Assembly: GCF_001280005.1 (NCBI RefSeq)
Contig: NZ_LGDW01000443.1
Span: 1-64,000 of the forward strand
Source of the DNA: Streptomyces sp. NRRL WC-3618
Lineage (GTDB): Bacteria > Actinomycetota > Actinomycetes > Streptomycetales > Streptomycetaceae
Direction of reading: 5' to 3'
DNA: 64,000 bases
Below are positions 1 through 10,331 of the stretch, piece after piece; the stretch's first letter is position 1, and every line of letters begins with the position of its first letter. A model generated the notes under the pieces. The model saw nothing but the letters and a program-made list of their open reading frames with translations. It was not told the DNA's origin and ran no database searches. The position numbers and the translations under genes were made by a program.

Positions 1-474
1 CCCGATGCCGATGTTGACGACGTTCCTGATACGCCGCCCGGTGTGCCCGGTCCACTCACCCGAACGCACCTTGTCCGCGAACGCGGCCATCTTGTCCAGG
101 ACCGCGTGCACGGCCGGCACCACGTTCTCGCCGTCCACCTCGACCACCGCACCGCGCGGCGCCCGCAGCGCGGTGTGCAGCACAGCACGGTCCTCGGTGA
201 TGTTGATCTTCTCGCCCCGGAACATGGCGTCCCGCAGCCCGAACACATCCGTCGCGGCGGCCAACTCGCGCAGCAGCCGCAGCGTCTCGTCGGTGACGAG
301 ATGCTTGGAGTAGTCGATGTGCAGGTCACCGACCTGGAGCGTGTACCCGGCGCCGCGCCCGGGGTCGGTCGCGAACAGATCCCCTAGATGGGTGTCCGCC
401 AGTTCCTCCCGGTGCTTGCCCAGAGCCGTCCACTCGGGCGTCTGGTTGAGCCTGCTACGGCTGTCTGCGTTCAT
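1..474 (-). CDS. pgi: Glucose-6-phosphate isomerase, N-terminal part (cut by window edge)
   Basis: The reading frame starts at the ATG at 474 and runs off the window edge after 158 codons. It begins MNADSRSRLNQTPEWTALG and contains the N-terminal phosphoglucose isomerase features GDLHIDYSKH, a stretch on FRGEKINITEDRAVLHTALR and, at the very edge, the VVNIGIG turn of the sugar-phosphate site. The enzyme interconverts glucose-6-phosphate and fructose-6-phosphate in the cytosol. In Streptomyces this copy normally closes a pentose-phosphate cluster (tkt, tal, zwf, opcA), which would lie off the left edge; that part is inference. The MFS gene upstream ends 49 nt before this start. Confidence 0.93.
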   Translation of the reverse strand, partial: MNADSRSRLNQTPEWTALGKHREELADTHLGDLFATDPGRGAGYTLQVGDLHIDYSKHLVTDETLRLLRELAAATDVFGLRDAMFRGEKINITEDRAVLHTALRAPRGAVVEVDGENVVPAVHAVLDKMAAFADKVRSGEWTGHTGRRIRNVVNIGIG

Positions 475-523
475 CTCGGGCTTCCGCCTCTTTCCTGCCT
501 GGGCCCCCGCTGCCGGCCCCAAC

Positions 524-1798
524 CTAATTGATCAGTTTGTTGGTCGATGTCGTCGTACCGTCATCCGGTCCGACACCTGATACGTCCGACTTCAGCGCCG
601 GTATCAGTGCGGTGACCGACAGGACGAAGAATGCGGCGGCGAGCAGCGCCGGCGTGTTGAGTCCCCACGCCGTCGCGATGGCTCCGCCCAGCAGCGCGCC
701 CAGCGGGGCTCCGGCGATCGCCAGGGTGCGGAAGGCCGAGCTGACCCGGCCCAGCATCGCGGCGGGGCTGTGGCGCTGCATGAGGGTCGTCGTGTTGACG
801 TTCCACACCATCCCCATGAGCCCGAACACCGCCAGGGCGATGACCAGCGCGCTCAGCCTGCGCACCGAGCCCATGACGACCAGCGCGCCGATCTGCACCG
901 TACCGGCGAGCACGACGGCCCGTATCCGTCCGAGCCGGTCCACGAGACGTCCGTTCAGCACCCCGCCGGTGAGGCTGCCGACCGTGTAGGCGGTCATCGC
1001 CGCCGCGTACCCGGCGTTGCCCGAGTCCAGCCAGCCGGTCACCAACAGCACCATCGTGGCGATGAGGGCGCCCATGCCCACGTTGCACAGTGCTGTGGCC
1101 GCGCACAGGCTGCGCAGCGGCCCGTCGTGCCACAGGACGCGCAGGCCGGCCGCGATCTCGCCACGCAAGGTGCTGCCCGCCGGTCTCGGTGCCCGCGCGG
1201 GCGCATCGGGCCGAAGCGAGGCGACCAGGGCCGACCCGACCAGGAAGGTGACGGCATCGGCCGCGAAGGGCACGGCTGCGCCCAGCGCGATCAGTACCGG
1301 CAACAGCGGCCCGGCCAGCAGACCTCCCGCGACACGCTGACCGGTCATCAGGCGGGCGTTCGCGCCGCCGAGCGCCTCCTTGTCGACCAGGGCCGGCAGC
1401 AGGGCTGTCGAGGCGTTGTCGAAGAGGGTCTGGAGCGTGGTCAGCGCGAAGGCCAGGGCGATGAGCAGGCCGATCGAGGTGTGCCCCAGGCCGACGGCCA
1501 CGGCGAAGCAGGCGACCAGCAGCCCCCGTACCGCGTCCACCGTCCACATGGCGCGCCGCTGGTCGACTCGGTCCGCGACAGCGCCGCCGAGCAGTCCGAA
1601 GACGAGCCAGGGCAGATAGCCGCAGGCCGTCACGGAGGCGATGAGCAGGGGATTGCCGGTGAGTGTCGTGGCGAGCAGCGGCAGCGCCGCCGTGCGCAGT
1701 GCGTCGCCGAAGCTGGAGAGTACGGCGGCGCTCCACAGCCGCCCGAAGCCTCCGCGCCACGTGGGCACACGCGTTCCCGCCATCGCGACCGTCGTCAC
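524..1798 (-). CDS. MFS transporter, efflux type (MFS_3/EntS-like)
   Basis: A 424-residue hydrophobic protein with about 12 membrane segments and the A-like loop GGAVADRVDQRRAM after helix 2 and GRLVDRLGRIRA after helix 8, typical of MFS_3 exporters. The GTG start at 1798 has an AGGGGGAA ribosome site just upstream. The substrate cannot be read from the sequence. Such proteins usually export drugs or siderophore-like molecules. The gene sits between pgi and the rbpA-family gene, where I would expect none from the usual Streptomyces order, so it may be an insertion. Upstream lies a perfect DNA-damage promoter motif (1829-1851), so a role in exporting genotoxic compounds is a reasonable guess. 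Confidence 0.85.
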   Translation of the reverse strand: MTTVAMAGTRVPTWRGGFGRLWSAAVLSSFGDALRTAALPLLATTLTGNPLLIASVTACGYLPWLVFGLLGGAVADRVDQRRAMWTVDAVRGLLVACFAVAVGLGHTSIGLLIALAFALTTLQTLFDNASTALLPALVDKEALGGANARLMTGQRVAGGLLAGPLLPVLIALGAAVPFAADAVTFLVGSALVASLRPDAPARAPRPAGSTLRGEIAAGLRVLWHDGPLRSLCAATALCNVGMGALIATMVLLVTGWLDSGNAGYAAAMTAYTVGSLTGGVLNGRLVDRLGRIRAVVLAGTVQIGALVVMGSVRRLSALVIALAVFGLMGMVWNVNTTTLMQRHSPAAMLGRVSSAFRTLAIAGAPLGALLGGAIATAWGLNTPALLAAAFFVLSVTALIPALKSDVSGVGPDDGTTTSTNKLIN

Positions 1799-1828
1799 GA
1801 TTCCCCCTCTCGGTTCGCCGATTCACCA

Positions 1829-1851
1829 ACCGTAGAGGGCACCACTGACAA
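1829..1851 (-). promoter_or_regulatory. RecA-NDp type DNA-damage promoter of the MFS gene
   Basis: On the minus strand this reads TTGTCAGTG, 8 nt, TACGGT, an exact match to the mycobacterial PafBC/RecA-NDp consensus TTGTCRGTG-N8-TANNNT. The -10 element ends about 30 nt before the GTG start of the MFS gene. Regulation is inferred from the motif. Confidence 0.65.
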
Positions 1852-1892
1852 TCGGTCGGGGAGCCGGTGGTCGACGCCCCGTCAGACGACTC

Positions 1893-1920
1893 CGGCCAGG
1901 CACCTCTCGGTGCCTGGCCG
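1893..1920 (-). terminator. Strong hairpin downstream of the rbpA-family gene
   Basis: A perfect 12-bp inverted repeat (CGGCCAGGCACC) around a TCTC loop lies 10 nt beyond the stop codon of the rbpA-family gene. There is no U-tract, which is usual for terminators in this GC-rich genus. Confidence 0.75.
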
Positions 1921-1930
1921 CCGTCAGTTT

Positions 1931-2266
1931 CTAGACTTCGCCCCGCAGTTTGGCGAGCGCCTCGGCGAGGATCGCCTCGCCGTCCGCGTCACTGCGCCGC
2001 TCCCGTACATACGCCAGGTGCGTCTTGTACGGCTCGGTGCGCGGCGGGTCCGGCGGGTTGTCCCGGTCCTGTCCGGCGGGAAATCCGCAGCGCGGGCAGT
2101 CCCAGGTGTCGGGGACCTGCGCGTCGCTGGCGAAGCTGGGCACCGTCTCATGTCCGTTGGAGCACCAGAAGGAGATGCGCAGACGCGGCGCGGACTCGCC
2201 CCGCTCGGCCTCGCCCATCGGCCCCGCCCCGACCCGGCTTCCTCGGATCGCGTTGCCACTTGCCAC
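1931..2266 (-). CDS. RbpA-family RNA polymerase-binding protein
   Basis: A 111-residue protein of the RbpA family, which binds the RNA polymerase beta subunit and sigma-A/HrdB and stabilises open promoter complexes. Visible landmarks are the N-terminal IRGSRVG segment, an APRLRISFWCSNGHE core, the second cysteine pair DTWDCPRCG and the C-terminal sigma-binding helix starting KTHLAYVRERR and ending LAEALAKLRG. Compared with the main Streptomyces/mycobacterial RbpA, which I recall as having a YETDR-type segment after GSRLG, this one has PMGEAERGE, so it may be the second copy (RbpB-like) rather than RbpA itself. The GTG start at 2266 has GGGAG 8 nt upstream. It is transcribed alone, ending at the hairpin at 1893-1920. 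Confidence 0.8.
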   Translation of the reverse strand: MASGNAIRGSRVGAGPMGEAERGESAPRLRISFWCSNGHETVPSFASDAQVPDTWDCPRCGFPAGQDRDNPPDPPRTEPYKTHLAYVRERRSDADGEAILAEALAKLRGEV

Positions 2267-2333
2267 GGTCGTAACTCCCTGCGTAATGGTGCCGCGAAGC
2301 GAGTCGACGTTTTCGCTTCGTTGCGAGCGCCTC

Positions 2334-2362
2334 AGTCTACGTAAGGCCCAACGCGCGTCCAG
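2334..2362 (-). promoter_or_regulatory. Candidate housekeeping promoter of the rbpA-family gene
   Basis: Minus-strand CTGGAC, 17-nt spacer, TAGACT resembles a HrdB promoter. The leader that would follow carries a 7-bp inverted repeat CGAAGCG/CGCTTCG (2295-2320), which could act on translation or read-through. Both are inference from sequence. Confidence 0.35.
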
Positions 2363-2396
2363 TGCTTGGAGTTACAGGCCCTGCACCAAGACGCAA

Positions 2397-2441
2397 GCCC
2401 CATGATAGGCCGCCCTTGGCAGGGCGTACCGAACATGGGGC
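2397..2441 (-). terminator. Two-tier hairpin after secG
   Basis: An outer stem GCCCCATG/CATGGGGC encloses an inner stem GCCCT/AGGGC. It lies about 70 nt beyond the secG stop and would end the gap-pgk-tpiA-secG transcript. Confidence 0.5.
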
Positions 2442-2510
2442 CTTACGTGCGGAATGTGCGTGCGTAATGTGCTGTCGTACCGAAATTTGACGACCGGTGT
2501 CAGCCGCTGA

Positions 2511-2747
2511 TCAGTTGTTCACCTTCATCAGGATGCCGAGTACGACAATGGACGCGAACCACAGCAGACCGATCACCACGGTGATGCGGTCGAGGTTGCG
2601 CTCGGCGACCGAGGAGCCGCCGACGGACGACTGCATGCCGCCACCGAACATGTCGGAGAGGCCGCCGCCCTTCCCCTTGTGCATCAGCACCAGCAGCATC
2701 AGCAGCAGGCTGAAGACGATCAGGGCGATCGAGAACCCCAAAACCAC
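2511..2747 (-). CDS. secG: Preprotein translocase subunit SecG
   Basis: A 78-residue protein with two membrane helices (about residues 3-22 and 55-74) separated by the conserved cytoplasmic loop LMHKGKGGGLSDMFGGG. This is the SecG signature. The protein assists SecYE in Sec-dependent export at the cytoplasmic membrane. It follows tpiA in the same orientation after about 120 nt, the usual actinobacterial order. Confidence 0.96.
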   Translation of the reverse strand: MVLGFSIALIVFSLLLMLLVLMHKGKGGGLSDMFGGGMQSSVGGSSVAERNLDRITVVIGLLWFASIVVLGILMKVNN

Positions 2748-2870
2748 GGCTGGACCAACTTCCTCGGATTCTGATGGACGACGGGGCCGGAACTCTCATT
2801 CGGAACGCCCGGCGTACCAAATACTAGTTTCGGCCCCGCAAGAGTACGACGGATCGCCTCTAGCGCATAC

Positions 2871-3647
2871 TCACTGGTCGCGGAACCGAACGATCTTGAC
2901 GAACTCGTCGGCGTCGAGCGAGGCTCCGCCGACCAGTGCGCCGTCGATGTCGGGCTTCGCCATGATCTCGGCGACGTTCCCGGACTTCACCGAGCCGCCG
3001 TACTGGATGCGTACGGCGTCGGCCAGGTCCTGGGAGTAGAGCTCGGCGAGCTTCGCGCGGATCGCCCCGCAGACCTCCTGGGCGTCGTCGGAGCCGCAGA
3101 CCTTGCCGGTGCCGATGGCCCAGACGGGCTCGTACGCGATGACGACGGTCTCGGCCTGCTCGGCCGGGAGGTCCTTGAGGCCACCCTCGACCTGCGCGAG
3201 CGTGTGGGAGACGTGGTTGCCCGCCTCGCGGACCTCCAGCTCCTCGCCGACGCACAGGATGGGGGTGAGGCCGTGCTTGTAGGCGGCCTTCACCTTGGCG
3301 TTGACGAGCTCGTCGGTCTCGTTGTGGTACTGGCGGCGCTCGGAGTGGCCGATCGCCACGTACGTGCACTTGAGCTTCGCCAGCATCGAGCCGGAGATCT
3401 CGCCGGTGTAGGCGCCCGTGTCGTGCGCGGAGATGTCCTGCGCGCCGTACTTGATCTTGAGCTTGTCGCCGTCGACCAGGGTCTGTACCGAGCGCAGGTC
3501 GGTGAAGGGCGGCAGGACCGCGACCTCACAGGCCTCGTAGTCCTTGTCGGCGAGGGCGAACGCGAGCTTCTGGACGTGGGCGATGGCCTCGAGGTGGTTG
3601 AGGTTCATCTTCCAGTTGCCCGCCATCAGCGGCGTGCGAGTGGTCAT
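2871..3647 (-). CDS. tpiA: Triosephosphate isomerase
   Basis: A 258-residue protein of normal family length. It carries the substrate Lys in AGNWKMN, the catalytic His in GHSERR and the catalytic Glu in [11 protein letters not shown], followed by the loop-6/7 segments and the phosphate-binding YGGSV. It converts dihydroxyacetone phosphate to glyceraldehyde-3-phosphate. The ATG at 3647 lies 8 nt after the pgk stop, so the two genes are probably translationally linked. Confidence 0.98.
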   Translation of the reverse strand: MTTRTPLMAGNWKMNLNHLEAIAHVQKLAFALADKDYEACEVAVLPPFTDLRSVQTLVDGDKLKIKYGAQDISAHDTGAYTGEISGSMLAKLKCTYVAIGHSERRQYHNETDELVNAKVKAAYKHGLTPILCVGEELEVREAGNHVSHTLAQVEGGLKDLPAEQAETVVIAYEPVWAIGTGKVCGSDDAQEVCGAIRAKLAELYSQDLADAVRIQYGGSVKSGNVAEIMAKPDIDGALVGGASLDADEFVKIVRFRDQ

Positions 3648-3655
3648 GTGCGGGG

Positions 3656-4867
3656 TCAGCCTTCCAGTGCGGCGAGGCCGGGGAGCGTCTTGCCCTCGAG
3701 GTATTCGAGGGAGGCGCCGCCGCCGGTCGAGATGTGGCCGAATGCGTTCTCGTCGAAGCCCAGGATGCGCACGGCGGCGGCGGAGTCTCCACCACCGACG
3801 ACCGTGAAGGCCGGGGAGTCGAGGAGTGCCTGGGCGACCGCCTTGGTGCCCTCGGCGTAGTCGGGGTGCTCGAAGACGCCCATGGGACCGTTCCAGAAGA
3901 TGGTCGCGGCGTCGGCGAGCTTCGAGGCGTACAGCGTGCTGGACTCCGGACCGATGTCCAGGCCCATCCGGTCGGCGGGCATCGCGTCGGCGGCGACGGT
4001 GGCCGGGTTCGCGGGCGCCTTGGTCTTCAGGTCCGGGAACGCGGAGCCGACCAGCACGTCGACGGGGAGGATCAGCTCGACGCCGTTCTTCTCCGCGCGC
4101 TCGATGTACTCGTTGACGGCCGGGAGCTGGTCCTCCTGGACGAGGGAGGCGCCGATCTCGTAGCCCTTGGCCTTGAGGAAGGTGAACACCATGCCGCCGC
4201 CGATGAGGATGCGGTCGGCCTTGGCGAGGAGCTGGTCGATGACGGCGAGCTTGTCGGAGACCTTGGCGCCGCCCAGCACGACGGCGTACGGCCGCTTGAC
4301 GTCCTCGGTGAGCTTCTTCAGGACGCCGACCTCGGTGGCGATGAGGTAGCCGGCGTAGTGCGGCAGCCGGGCCGGCAGGTCGAAGACCGAGGCGTGCCCC
4401 CGGTGCACCGCGCCGAAGCCGTCGCCCACGTAGACGTCGGCGAGGGCGGCCAGCTGGTCGGCGAAGGCGCCGCGCTCGGTGTCGTCCTTCGACGTCTCAC
4501 CGGCGTTGAAGCGCAGGTTCTCGAGCACCGCGACCTGGCCTGCCTCGAGGCCGTTCACGGCGTCGTGGGCGGCGGGGCCGACGGTGTCCTGGGCGAAGGC
4601 CACGGGGGCGCCCAGGAGTTCACCGAGGCGCTCGGCGGCGGGCAGCAGGGAGAAGGCGGGGTCCGGGGCGCCCTTGGGGCGGCCGAGGTGGGAGGCGACG
4701 ACGACCTTGGCGCCGGCGTCCGCGAGGGCCTTGACGGTGGGCAGGACGGCCCGGATGCGGCCGTCGTCGGTGATGGCGCCGTCGGCCAGCGGCACGTTCA
4801 GGTCGGCGCGGACGAAGACCCGCTTGCCGTCGACTCCTTCGGCGAGGAGTTCATCGATCGTCTTCAT
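3656..4867 (-). CDS. pgk: Phosphoglycerate kinase
   Basis: A 403-residue enzyme that transfers phosphate from 1,3-bisphosphoglycerate to ADP. It shows the N-terminal [11 protein letters not shown] signature, the SHLGRPKG substrate loop, and the C-terminal nucleotide-binding [13 protein letters not shown] and GGGDSAAA motifs. I take the ATG at 4867 ([11 protein letters not shown]) because an AGGAG site precedes it; an in-frame ATG at 4930 would add 21 residues that the family lacks. It lies between gap and tpiA in one operon. Confidence 0.97.
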   Translation of the reverse strand: MKTIDELLAEGVDGKRVFVRADLNVPLADGAITDDGRIRAVLPTVKALADAGAKVVVASHLGRPKGAPDPAFSLLPAAERLGELLGAPVAFAQDTVGPAAHDAVNGLEAGQVAVLENLRFNAGETSKDDTERGAFADQLAALADVYVGDGFGAVHRGHASVFDLPARLPHYAGYLIATEVGVLKKLTEDVKRPYAVVLGGAKVSDKLAVIDQLLAKADRILIGGGMVFTFLKAKGYEIGASLVQEDQLPAVNEYIERAEKNGVELILPVDVLVGSAFPDLKTKAPANPATVAADAMPADRMGLDIGPESSTLYASKLADAATIFWNGPMGVFEHPDYAEGTKAVAQALLDSPAFTVVGGGDSAAAVRILGFDENAFGHISTGGGASLEYLEGKTLPGLAALEG

Positions 4868-4998
4868 GAAGGGGACTCCTAGGGAGGGCTCTGTGGTCCG
4901 GAACGGGCCGGGTCGATCAATACGCGCCACAGGGCTCGGACAACGCCGCTTCGCGTCGCCCGAGCCCTGTGCTCACATCGAAGTGCCTGCTCCGGTAC

Positions 4999-6078
<1,080 letters not shown>

Positions 6079-6126
6079 CTACCTCCCTGCGGCGCCGCTG
6101 GTGACATCGAGATGCCTCATACACGG

Positions 6127-6168
6127 CAGGGCGGTCCGTACCCGCCAGTAGGGGTACGGACCGCCCTG
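6127..6168 (-). terminator. 17-bp hairpin after the M14 peptidase gene
   Basis: A perfect 17-bp inverted repeat, CAGGGCGGTCCGTACCC and its complement, around an 8-nt loop. It lies about 60 nt past the stop of the carboxypeptidase gene and upstream of gap, so it most likely ends the peptidase transcript. Confidence 0.75.
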
Positions 6169-6228
6169 GTCTCGCGCTGCGATTACCTGATCGAAATCGG
6201 CGCGATGATCCGATGAAACGGGTGCTGA

Positions 6229-9180
6229 TCAGTCCTTCAGCGCGGCCAGTGCCTTGCCGAGAAGTGCCTTCCGGTCGGCCGCCGCGGTGACGTGCTCCAG
6301 GCCGAAGCCCAGCAGCACCGTGTCATCGGTGGTGACCGCTCCGTACGTCCTGGCCAGCTCGCCCGACAGACCCCAGTCCTTGATGACCGCGGGGCTGCCC
6401 GCGGGCGGTCCGGGGACGCTCCAGGCGCCCAGGGACGTCTCGAAGTCCTCCACCGGGCCCGCCGTGCCGCCGATCACGACGGTGGCGTTGTCGGCGAGAA
6501 CGCCGCGTCCGCCGGAGCCGGGGTCGGTGATGTAGCTGATCGAGATCTCCACCTTTTTGCCGGCGTAGGCCGAGAGGTCGAAGTTGACCTGCTGCCAGCC
6601 CGCGGAGGCCCCGGTGAAGCTGTTCCAGGAGCCGCTGGTCCCGGTGGGCGTGCAGGCACCCGAACCGAGGGTCAGATAGCGGGTGAGCGCCGGGTGGCCC
6701 TTGATGAAGAACCCGGCCTCGCACTCGGCGGGCACGGCGGTGCTGGTGGCGCCGCCCTTCTCGGGGAGCGTGGTCCAGTCGTCGGCCCCGGCGGTGTGGG
6801 CTTCGAGTACGGCGTGGTCGTAGCCCTCCTCCGTGTCCCACAGGAGCTGGGTACGGAACGTGGGCGCGGAGGCCGCGCTCACCCCGGTGAGGTCGATGGT
6901 GCGGGTGAGACGGTTCCAGGCGTAGTCGGTGTGCTTGACGGCCGCCATGGAGGCGCCCGCGTACGGTCCGTACGGGTTGGCGGCTCCGGGGTATCCGCCC
7001 GCGCCCGCGCTGGCGAACTGCGGATACGTCTGCGCGGCCAGGTTGTCCGAGGTGACGCCGAAGGATCCGGCCGCGTTCAGCGGGTTGCCGGGCGCGTCGC
7101 CGAGGGCGCCGTTGAACCCGGTGAGCTTCCCGGAGCCGTTGAAGGCGCTGACCGAGGGTGTGGTCGTACGGGAGTAGGCGCCCAGGTAGTACTGGCTGAA
7201 GTCGTTCGACAGGGTGCCCCCGCCGAGGTCGACGGAGCCTCCGGCGCTCTCGCCGGCCTCGACCAGCTTGCCGCCCTCGTTGAGGTAGGCGCGCAGCTGG
7301 AGCTGGGTGGCGTTGCCCGGCCGTACGGCGCCCGTGTAGTGGACGACCGTCTTGAAGTGGCGGAGCACGCCGAGCGCGTCGGGTGCGCCCAGGGCGGCGA
7401 CGTCCCAGACGAGCGGCTTCCTGCCGTTGGCCTTCAGCGCGTCGACGTACGTCTGCGCCTGTGTGGCGGTCGCGCCCTCCTCGGCGACGACGAGGGTGTC
7501 CGCGCGTGGCCGTTCGGCGACCGTGTAGGTGAACCGGGTGCTCTTGGTGTGCTTCCCGGCCTTCGTCTCGCCGGTGAACCAGACCTCGACCTTGTCGCCC
7601 GGGTCGCCGTCGGCGACCTTGGCGCGGTACTCGTCGAAGTACAGGTTGTCGTCACCGCCGTAGGTCTCGCCGCCCTTCCACGCCTTGAGCGCCATGTCCT
7701 CCGTACGGCCGCCGTTGACGCGGTACTTGAGTTCCTTGTCGCGTACGGACCTGCGGACGACGACCGAGACCTCCTGGTCGGCGCCGCGCGAGTACGAGGT
7801 GGTGAAGGGTGCCGGGGTGAAGTCGGGGGCGGCGATGCCGACCGAGGACTTCGGCTGGTCGGGCCTGGCCGCGGACTCGGCGACCGACAGGGCGAACGGG
7901 ATGTTCTTGGCGAACTCCTGCTGGATCAGCTTCTCGTCGTCCGGGAAGGTGAAGACCGAGGCGCAGTCGGCCGCCTTCCAGGCGTCGTCCGGGTAGAGGT
8001 TCGACGCGGTCTGGCAGGTCGACATCTCCGGGGTGAACATCCCCATGCCGTTGACGTTGGCCGCGTGGCCGTCCGCCTCGCCGTTGGTGGTGTACAGCTC
8101 GGAGGAGAGCTGGGGGTGGTAGCCGGGGATCGCCGACTTCTCCGGCGTACCGGCGAGCGACTTGTACAGGACGTCGTCGGGGCTCGGCGACGCCACCTGC
8201 CAGCCGACCCCGTAGAGGAGGAGTTCGGCGGCGGAGTGGTAGTTGATGCCGTAGGTGAAGCCGACGCGCTTCTCGAAGGCGTCCAGGGCCTTGGTCTCGG
8301 GCTCCGAGGCCGGGCCCGCGCCGCGGTAGGTCTCGCTGGTGGGGGACGGGGACGAACCCTCGTCGTCGTAGCCCCACTTGTAGGCGAAGTTGCGGTTGAG
8401 GTCGACGCCGTCGCCGATGGTGATGTTGCCGTCGCCGTTGACGTCCCGCATGTTCTTGCGCCACTGGCGGTCGCCGTCGGGGCGGTGCGTGAAGTCGTAG
8501 CCGTCGGGGTTCGCGGACAGGACGAACCACAGTTCGGTCGAGTCGACGATCTTCTTGATGCGCTTGTCCCTGGAGTAGTTGTCCAGGTAGTGGTGCATCA
8601 GCCGCCGGGTCATCTCCGGCGTGATCCATTCACGCGCGTGCTGGTTGGACAGGTACAGGACCGACGGCTTGGCGCCGTCCTTGGTCTTCTTCGCGCCCTT
8701 GGTCAGTTTGAGCGCGAGGATGTCCTGCCCCCGAAGGGTCTTGCCGATGGAGACGACCTTGGTCAGGCCCGGGTTCTGCTGCGCGGTCTTGAGGATCTCC
8801 TCGCGGAGGTTGCCGGCTCCGCTGTACGGCCGGAAGACGCCGTCACCGGCGGCGGCCACGCGCGCGCGTGCCGTCGCCGTAAGCGTGTGCTCCTTGAGAT
8901 GGACGCCCTTGTCCTCCAGCTGGTCGGCCTGCTTGTCGGTGAGGTAGACCTCGACCGTGGCCGTGCCCTTGTCGGGCGCCTGCTCCCCGAGTTCGTGACC
9001 GTCCTGGCCGGCCGCGAGCAACAGCGGAATCTGCGCCTTCGTCACCTCGGCGCGGAAGACCTTGACCTCGTCGGGGCCGGGCGTACCGGCGTCCTCCGCG
9101 GCCACGGCGATGGGCGCGAGTCCCGCGCCGCCCAGCACGAGTGCGCCTACGGCGAGGATCGTTCTCGCTCTGCGTCTCAT
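6229..9180 (-). CDS. Secreted M14 family zinc carboxypeptidase
   Basis: A 983-residue protein with a Sec signal peptide (MRRRARTILAVGALVLGGAG, cleavage near AVAAED). A propeptide-like region precedes the M14 catalytic domain (about residues 115-435). The zinc ligands are His181 and Glu184 in NQHAREW, with the third His in INYHS; VDLNRNF and the catalytic Glu in MFTPEMST follow. The C-terminal half (about 440-983) is not catalytic. It contains a ThuA-like/glutamine-amidotransferase-like stretch (RADTLVVAEEG...GESAGG) and a beta-sandwich-like immune-inhibitor-type region with NSFTGASAGWQQVNFDLSAYAG. It probably degrades peptides outside the cell. Transcribed alone, flanked by hairpins. Confidence 0.92.
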   Translation of the reverse strand: MRRRARTILAVGALVLGGAGLAPIAVAAEDAGTPGPDEVKVFRAEVTKAQIPLLLAAGQDGHELGEQAPDKGTATVEVYLTDKQADQLEDKGVHLKEHTLTATARARVAAAGDGVFRPYSGAGNLREEILKTAQQNPGLTKVVSIGKTLRGQDILALKLTKGAKKTKDGAKPSVLYLSNQHAREWITPEMTRRLMHHYLDNYSRDKRIKKIVDSTELWFVLSANPDGYDFTHRPDGDRQWRKNMRDVNGDGNITIGDGVDLNRNFAYKWGYDDEGSSPSPTSETYRGAGPASEPETKALDAFEKRVGFTYGINYHSAAELLLYGVGWQVASPSPDDVLYKSLAGTPEKSAIPGYHPQLSSELYTTNGEADGHAANVNGMGMFTPEMSTCQTASNLYPDDAWKAADCASVFTFPDDEKLIQQEFAKNIPFALSVAESAARPDQPKSSVGIAAPDFTPAPFTTSYSRGADQEVSVVVRRSVRDKELKYRVNGGRTEDMALKAWKGGETYGGDDNLYFDEYRAKVADGDPGDKVEVWFTGETKAGKHTKSTRFTYTVAERPRADTLVVAEEGATATQAQTYVDALKANGRKPLVWDVAALGAPDALGVLRHFKTVVHYTGAVRPGNATQLQLRAYLNEGGKLVEAGESAGGSVDLGGGTLSNDFSQYYLGAYSRTTTPSVSAFNGSGKLTGFNGALGDAPGNPLNAAGSFGVTSDNLAAQTYPQFASAGAGGYPGAANPYGPYAGASMAAVKHTDYAWNRLTRTIDLTGVSAASAPTFRTQLLWDTEEGYDHAVLEAHTAGADDWTTLPEKGGATSTAVPAECEAGFFIKGHPALTRYLTLGSGACTPTGTSGSWNSFTGASAGWQQVNFDLSAYAGKKVEISISYITDPGSGGRGVLADNATVVIGGTAGPVEDFETSLGAWSVPGPPAGSPAVIKDWGLSGELARTYGAVTTDDTVLLGFGLEHVTAAADRKALLGKALAALKD

Positions 9181-9276
9181 GTACCCCCCTAGCGATGATC
9201 CGCCGCAGTGGTGGATCAGATGCCAGGCTCATGACAGTTCATGATCCAGTCAAGGGGGCCCCATCAACTGACAAAC

Positions 9277-9312
9277 GCCGATACCGGTACCCAAGTGGGT
9301 ACCGGCACCGGC
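9277..9312 (-). terminator. Hairpin after whiA
   Basis: A 16-bp stem with two mismatches (GCCGATACCGGTACCC, loop AAGT, GGGTACCGGCACCGGC) about 35 nt beyond the whiA stop. It would end the uvrC-rapZ-yvcK-whiA transcript. Confidence 0.65.
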
Positions 9313-9347
9313 GTGTTGAGGTTTCGTCAGCCTGTGGTGAGGCTCAG

Positions 9348-10331
9348 TCAGCCCGCGTCGGCCATCTCCTCGGTGAGGTTGGACTCCGTGCCCGGGATGC
9401 CGAGATCCTGGGCCCGCTTGTCTGCCATGGCGAGCAGCCGGCGGATACGGCCGGCGACGGCGTCCTTGGTCAGCGGCGGGTCGGCGAGGGCGCCCAGCTC
9501 CTCCAGGGAGGCCTGCTTGTGGTCCATGCGCAGCCGGCCGGCCGCCGCGAGATGCTCGGGAACCTCGTCGGCGAGGATCTCCAGCGCCCGCTGGACACGG
9601 GCGCCGGCGGCGACGGCCGCGCGCGCGGAACGGCGCAGGTTGGCGTCGTCGAAGTTGGCGAGGCGGTTCGCGGTGGCGCGGACCTCGCGGCGCATCCGGC
9701 GCTCCTCCCAGGCCAGCACGGACTCGTGCGCGCCGAGCCGGGTGAGGAGGGCGCCGATCGCGTCCCCGTCCCGGACGACGACCCGGTCGACGCCCCGCAC
9801 CTCACGGGCCTTGGCCGCGATCGACAGACGGCGGGCGGCGCCGACGAGGGCGAGCGCGGCCTCCGGGCCCGGGCAGGTCACCTCCAGGGACGAGGAGCGC
9901 CCCGGCTCGGTGAGCGAGCCGTGGGCCAGGAAGGCACCTCTCCAGGCCGCCTCCGCGTCGCAGGTGGCCCCGGAGACCACCTGCGGGGGGAGGCCTCGGA
10001 TCGGGCGCCCACGGCCGTCCACGAGCCCCGTCTGGCGGGCCAGCTGGTCACCGCCCGCGACCACCCGGACCACGTAACGGGAACCGCGGCGCAGTCCGCC
10101 GGGCGCCATCACGATCAGTTCGGAACTGTGGCCGAAGATCTCCAGGATGTCCCGCTTGAGCCGGCGTGCCGCCATCGCGGTGTCCAGCTCCGCCTCGATC
10201 ACGATGCGCCCGCTCACCAGATGGAGGCCGCCGGCGAACCGCAGAATGGCGGAGACCTCCGCCTTTCTGCAGCAGGTACGGGTGACGGGGAGCCGGGAGA
10301 TCTCATCCTTCACCGCTGCCGTCATCGCCAT
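9348..10331 (-). CDS. whiA: Sporulation regulator WhiA
   Basis: A 327-residue protein with an N-terminal LAGLIDADG-like fold (residues about 1-220, no nuclease residues) and a C-terminal DNA-binding helix-turn-helix (about 240-310, [27 protein letters not shown]). It is nearly identical in character to Streptomyces WhiA, which works with WhiB to switch aerial hyphae from growth to septation. The start overlaps the yvcK stop by 10 nt, as is normal for this operon. An alternative start two codons later (MTAAVKDE) is possible. Confidence 0.97.
   Translation of the reverse strand: MAMTAAVKDEISRLPVTRTCCRKAEVSAILRFAGGLHLVSGRIVIEAELDTAMAARRLKRDILEIFGHSSELIVMAPGGLRRGSRYVVRVVAGGDQLARQTGLVDGRGRPIRGLPPQVVSGATCDAEAAWRGAFLAHGSLTEPGRSSSLEVTCPGPEAALALVGAARRLSIAAKAREVRGVDRVVVRDGDAIGALLTRLGAHESVLAWEERRMRREVRATANRLANFDDANLRRSARAAVAAGARVQRALEILADEVPEHLAAAGRLRMDHKQASLEELGALADPPLTKDAVAGRIRRLLAMADKRAQDLGIPGTESNLTEEMADAG

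Noticed and set aside
770..2344. 524-codon plus-strand frame opposite the MFS and rbpA-family genes
   Set aside because: Runs across two real genes and their terminator on the other strand; protein is His/Gln/Arg noise.
6292..9192. 966-codon plus-strand open frame opposite the M14 peptidase
   Set aside because: It is the GC-rich antisense shadow of a gene with clear catalytic motifs; its composition is Gly/Arg/Val-rich noise with no domain.
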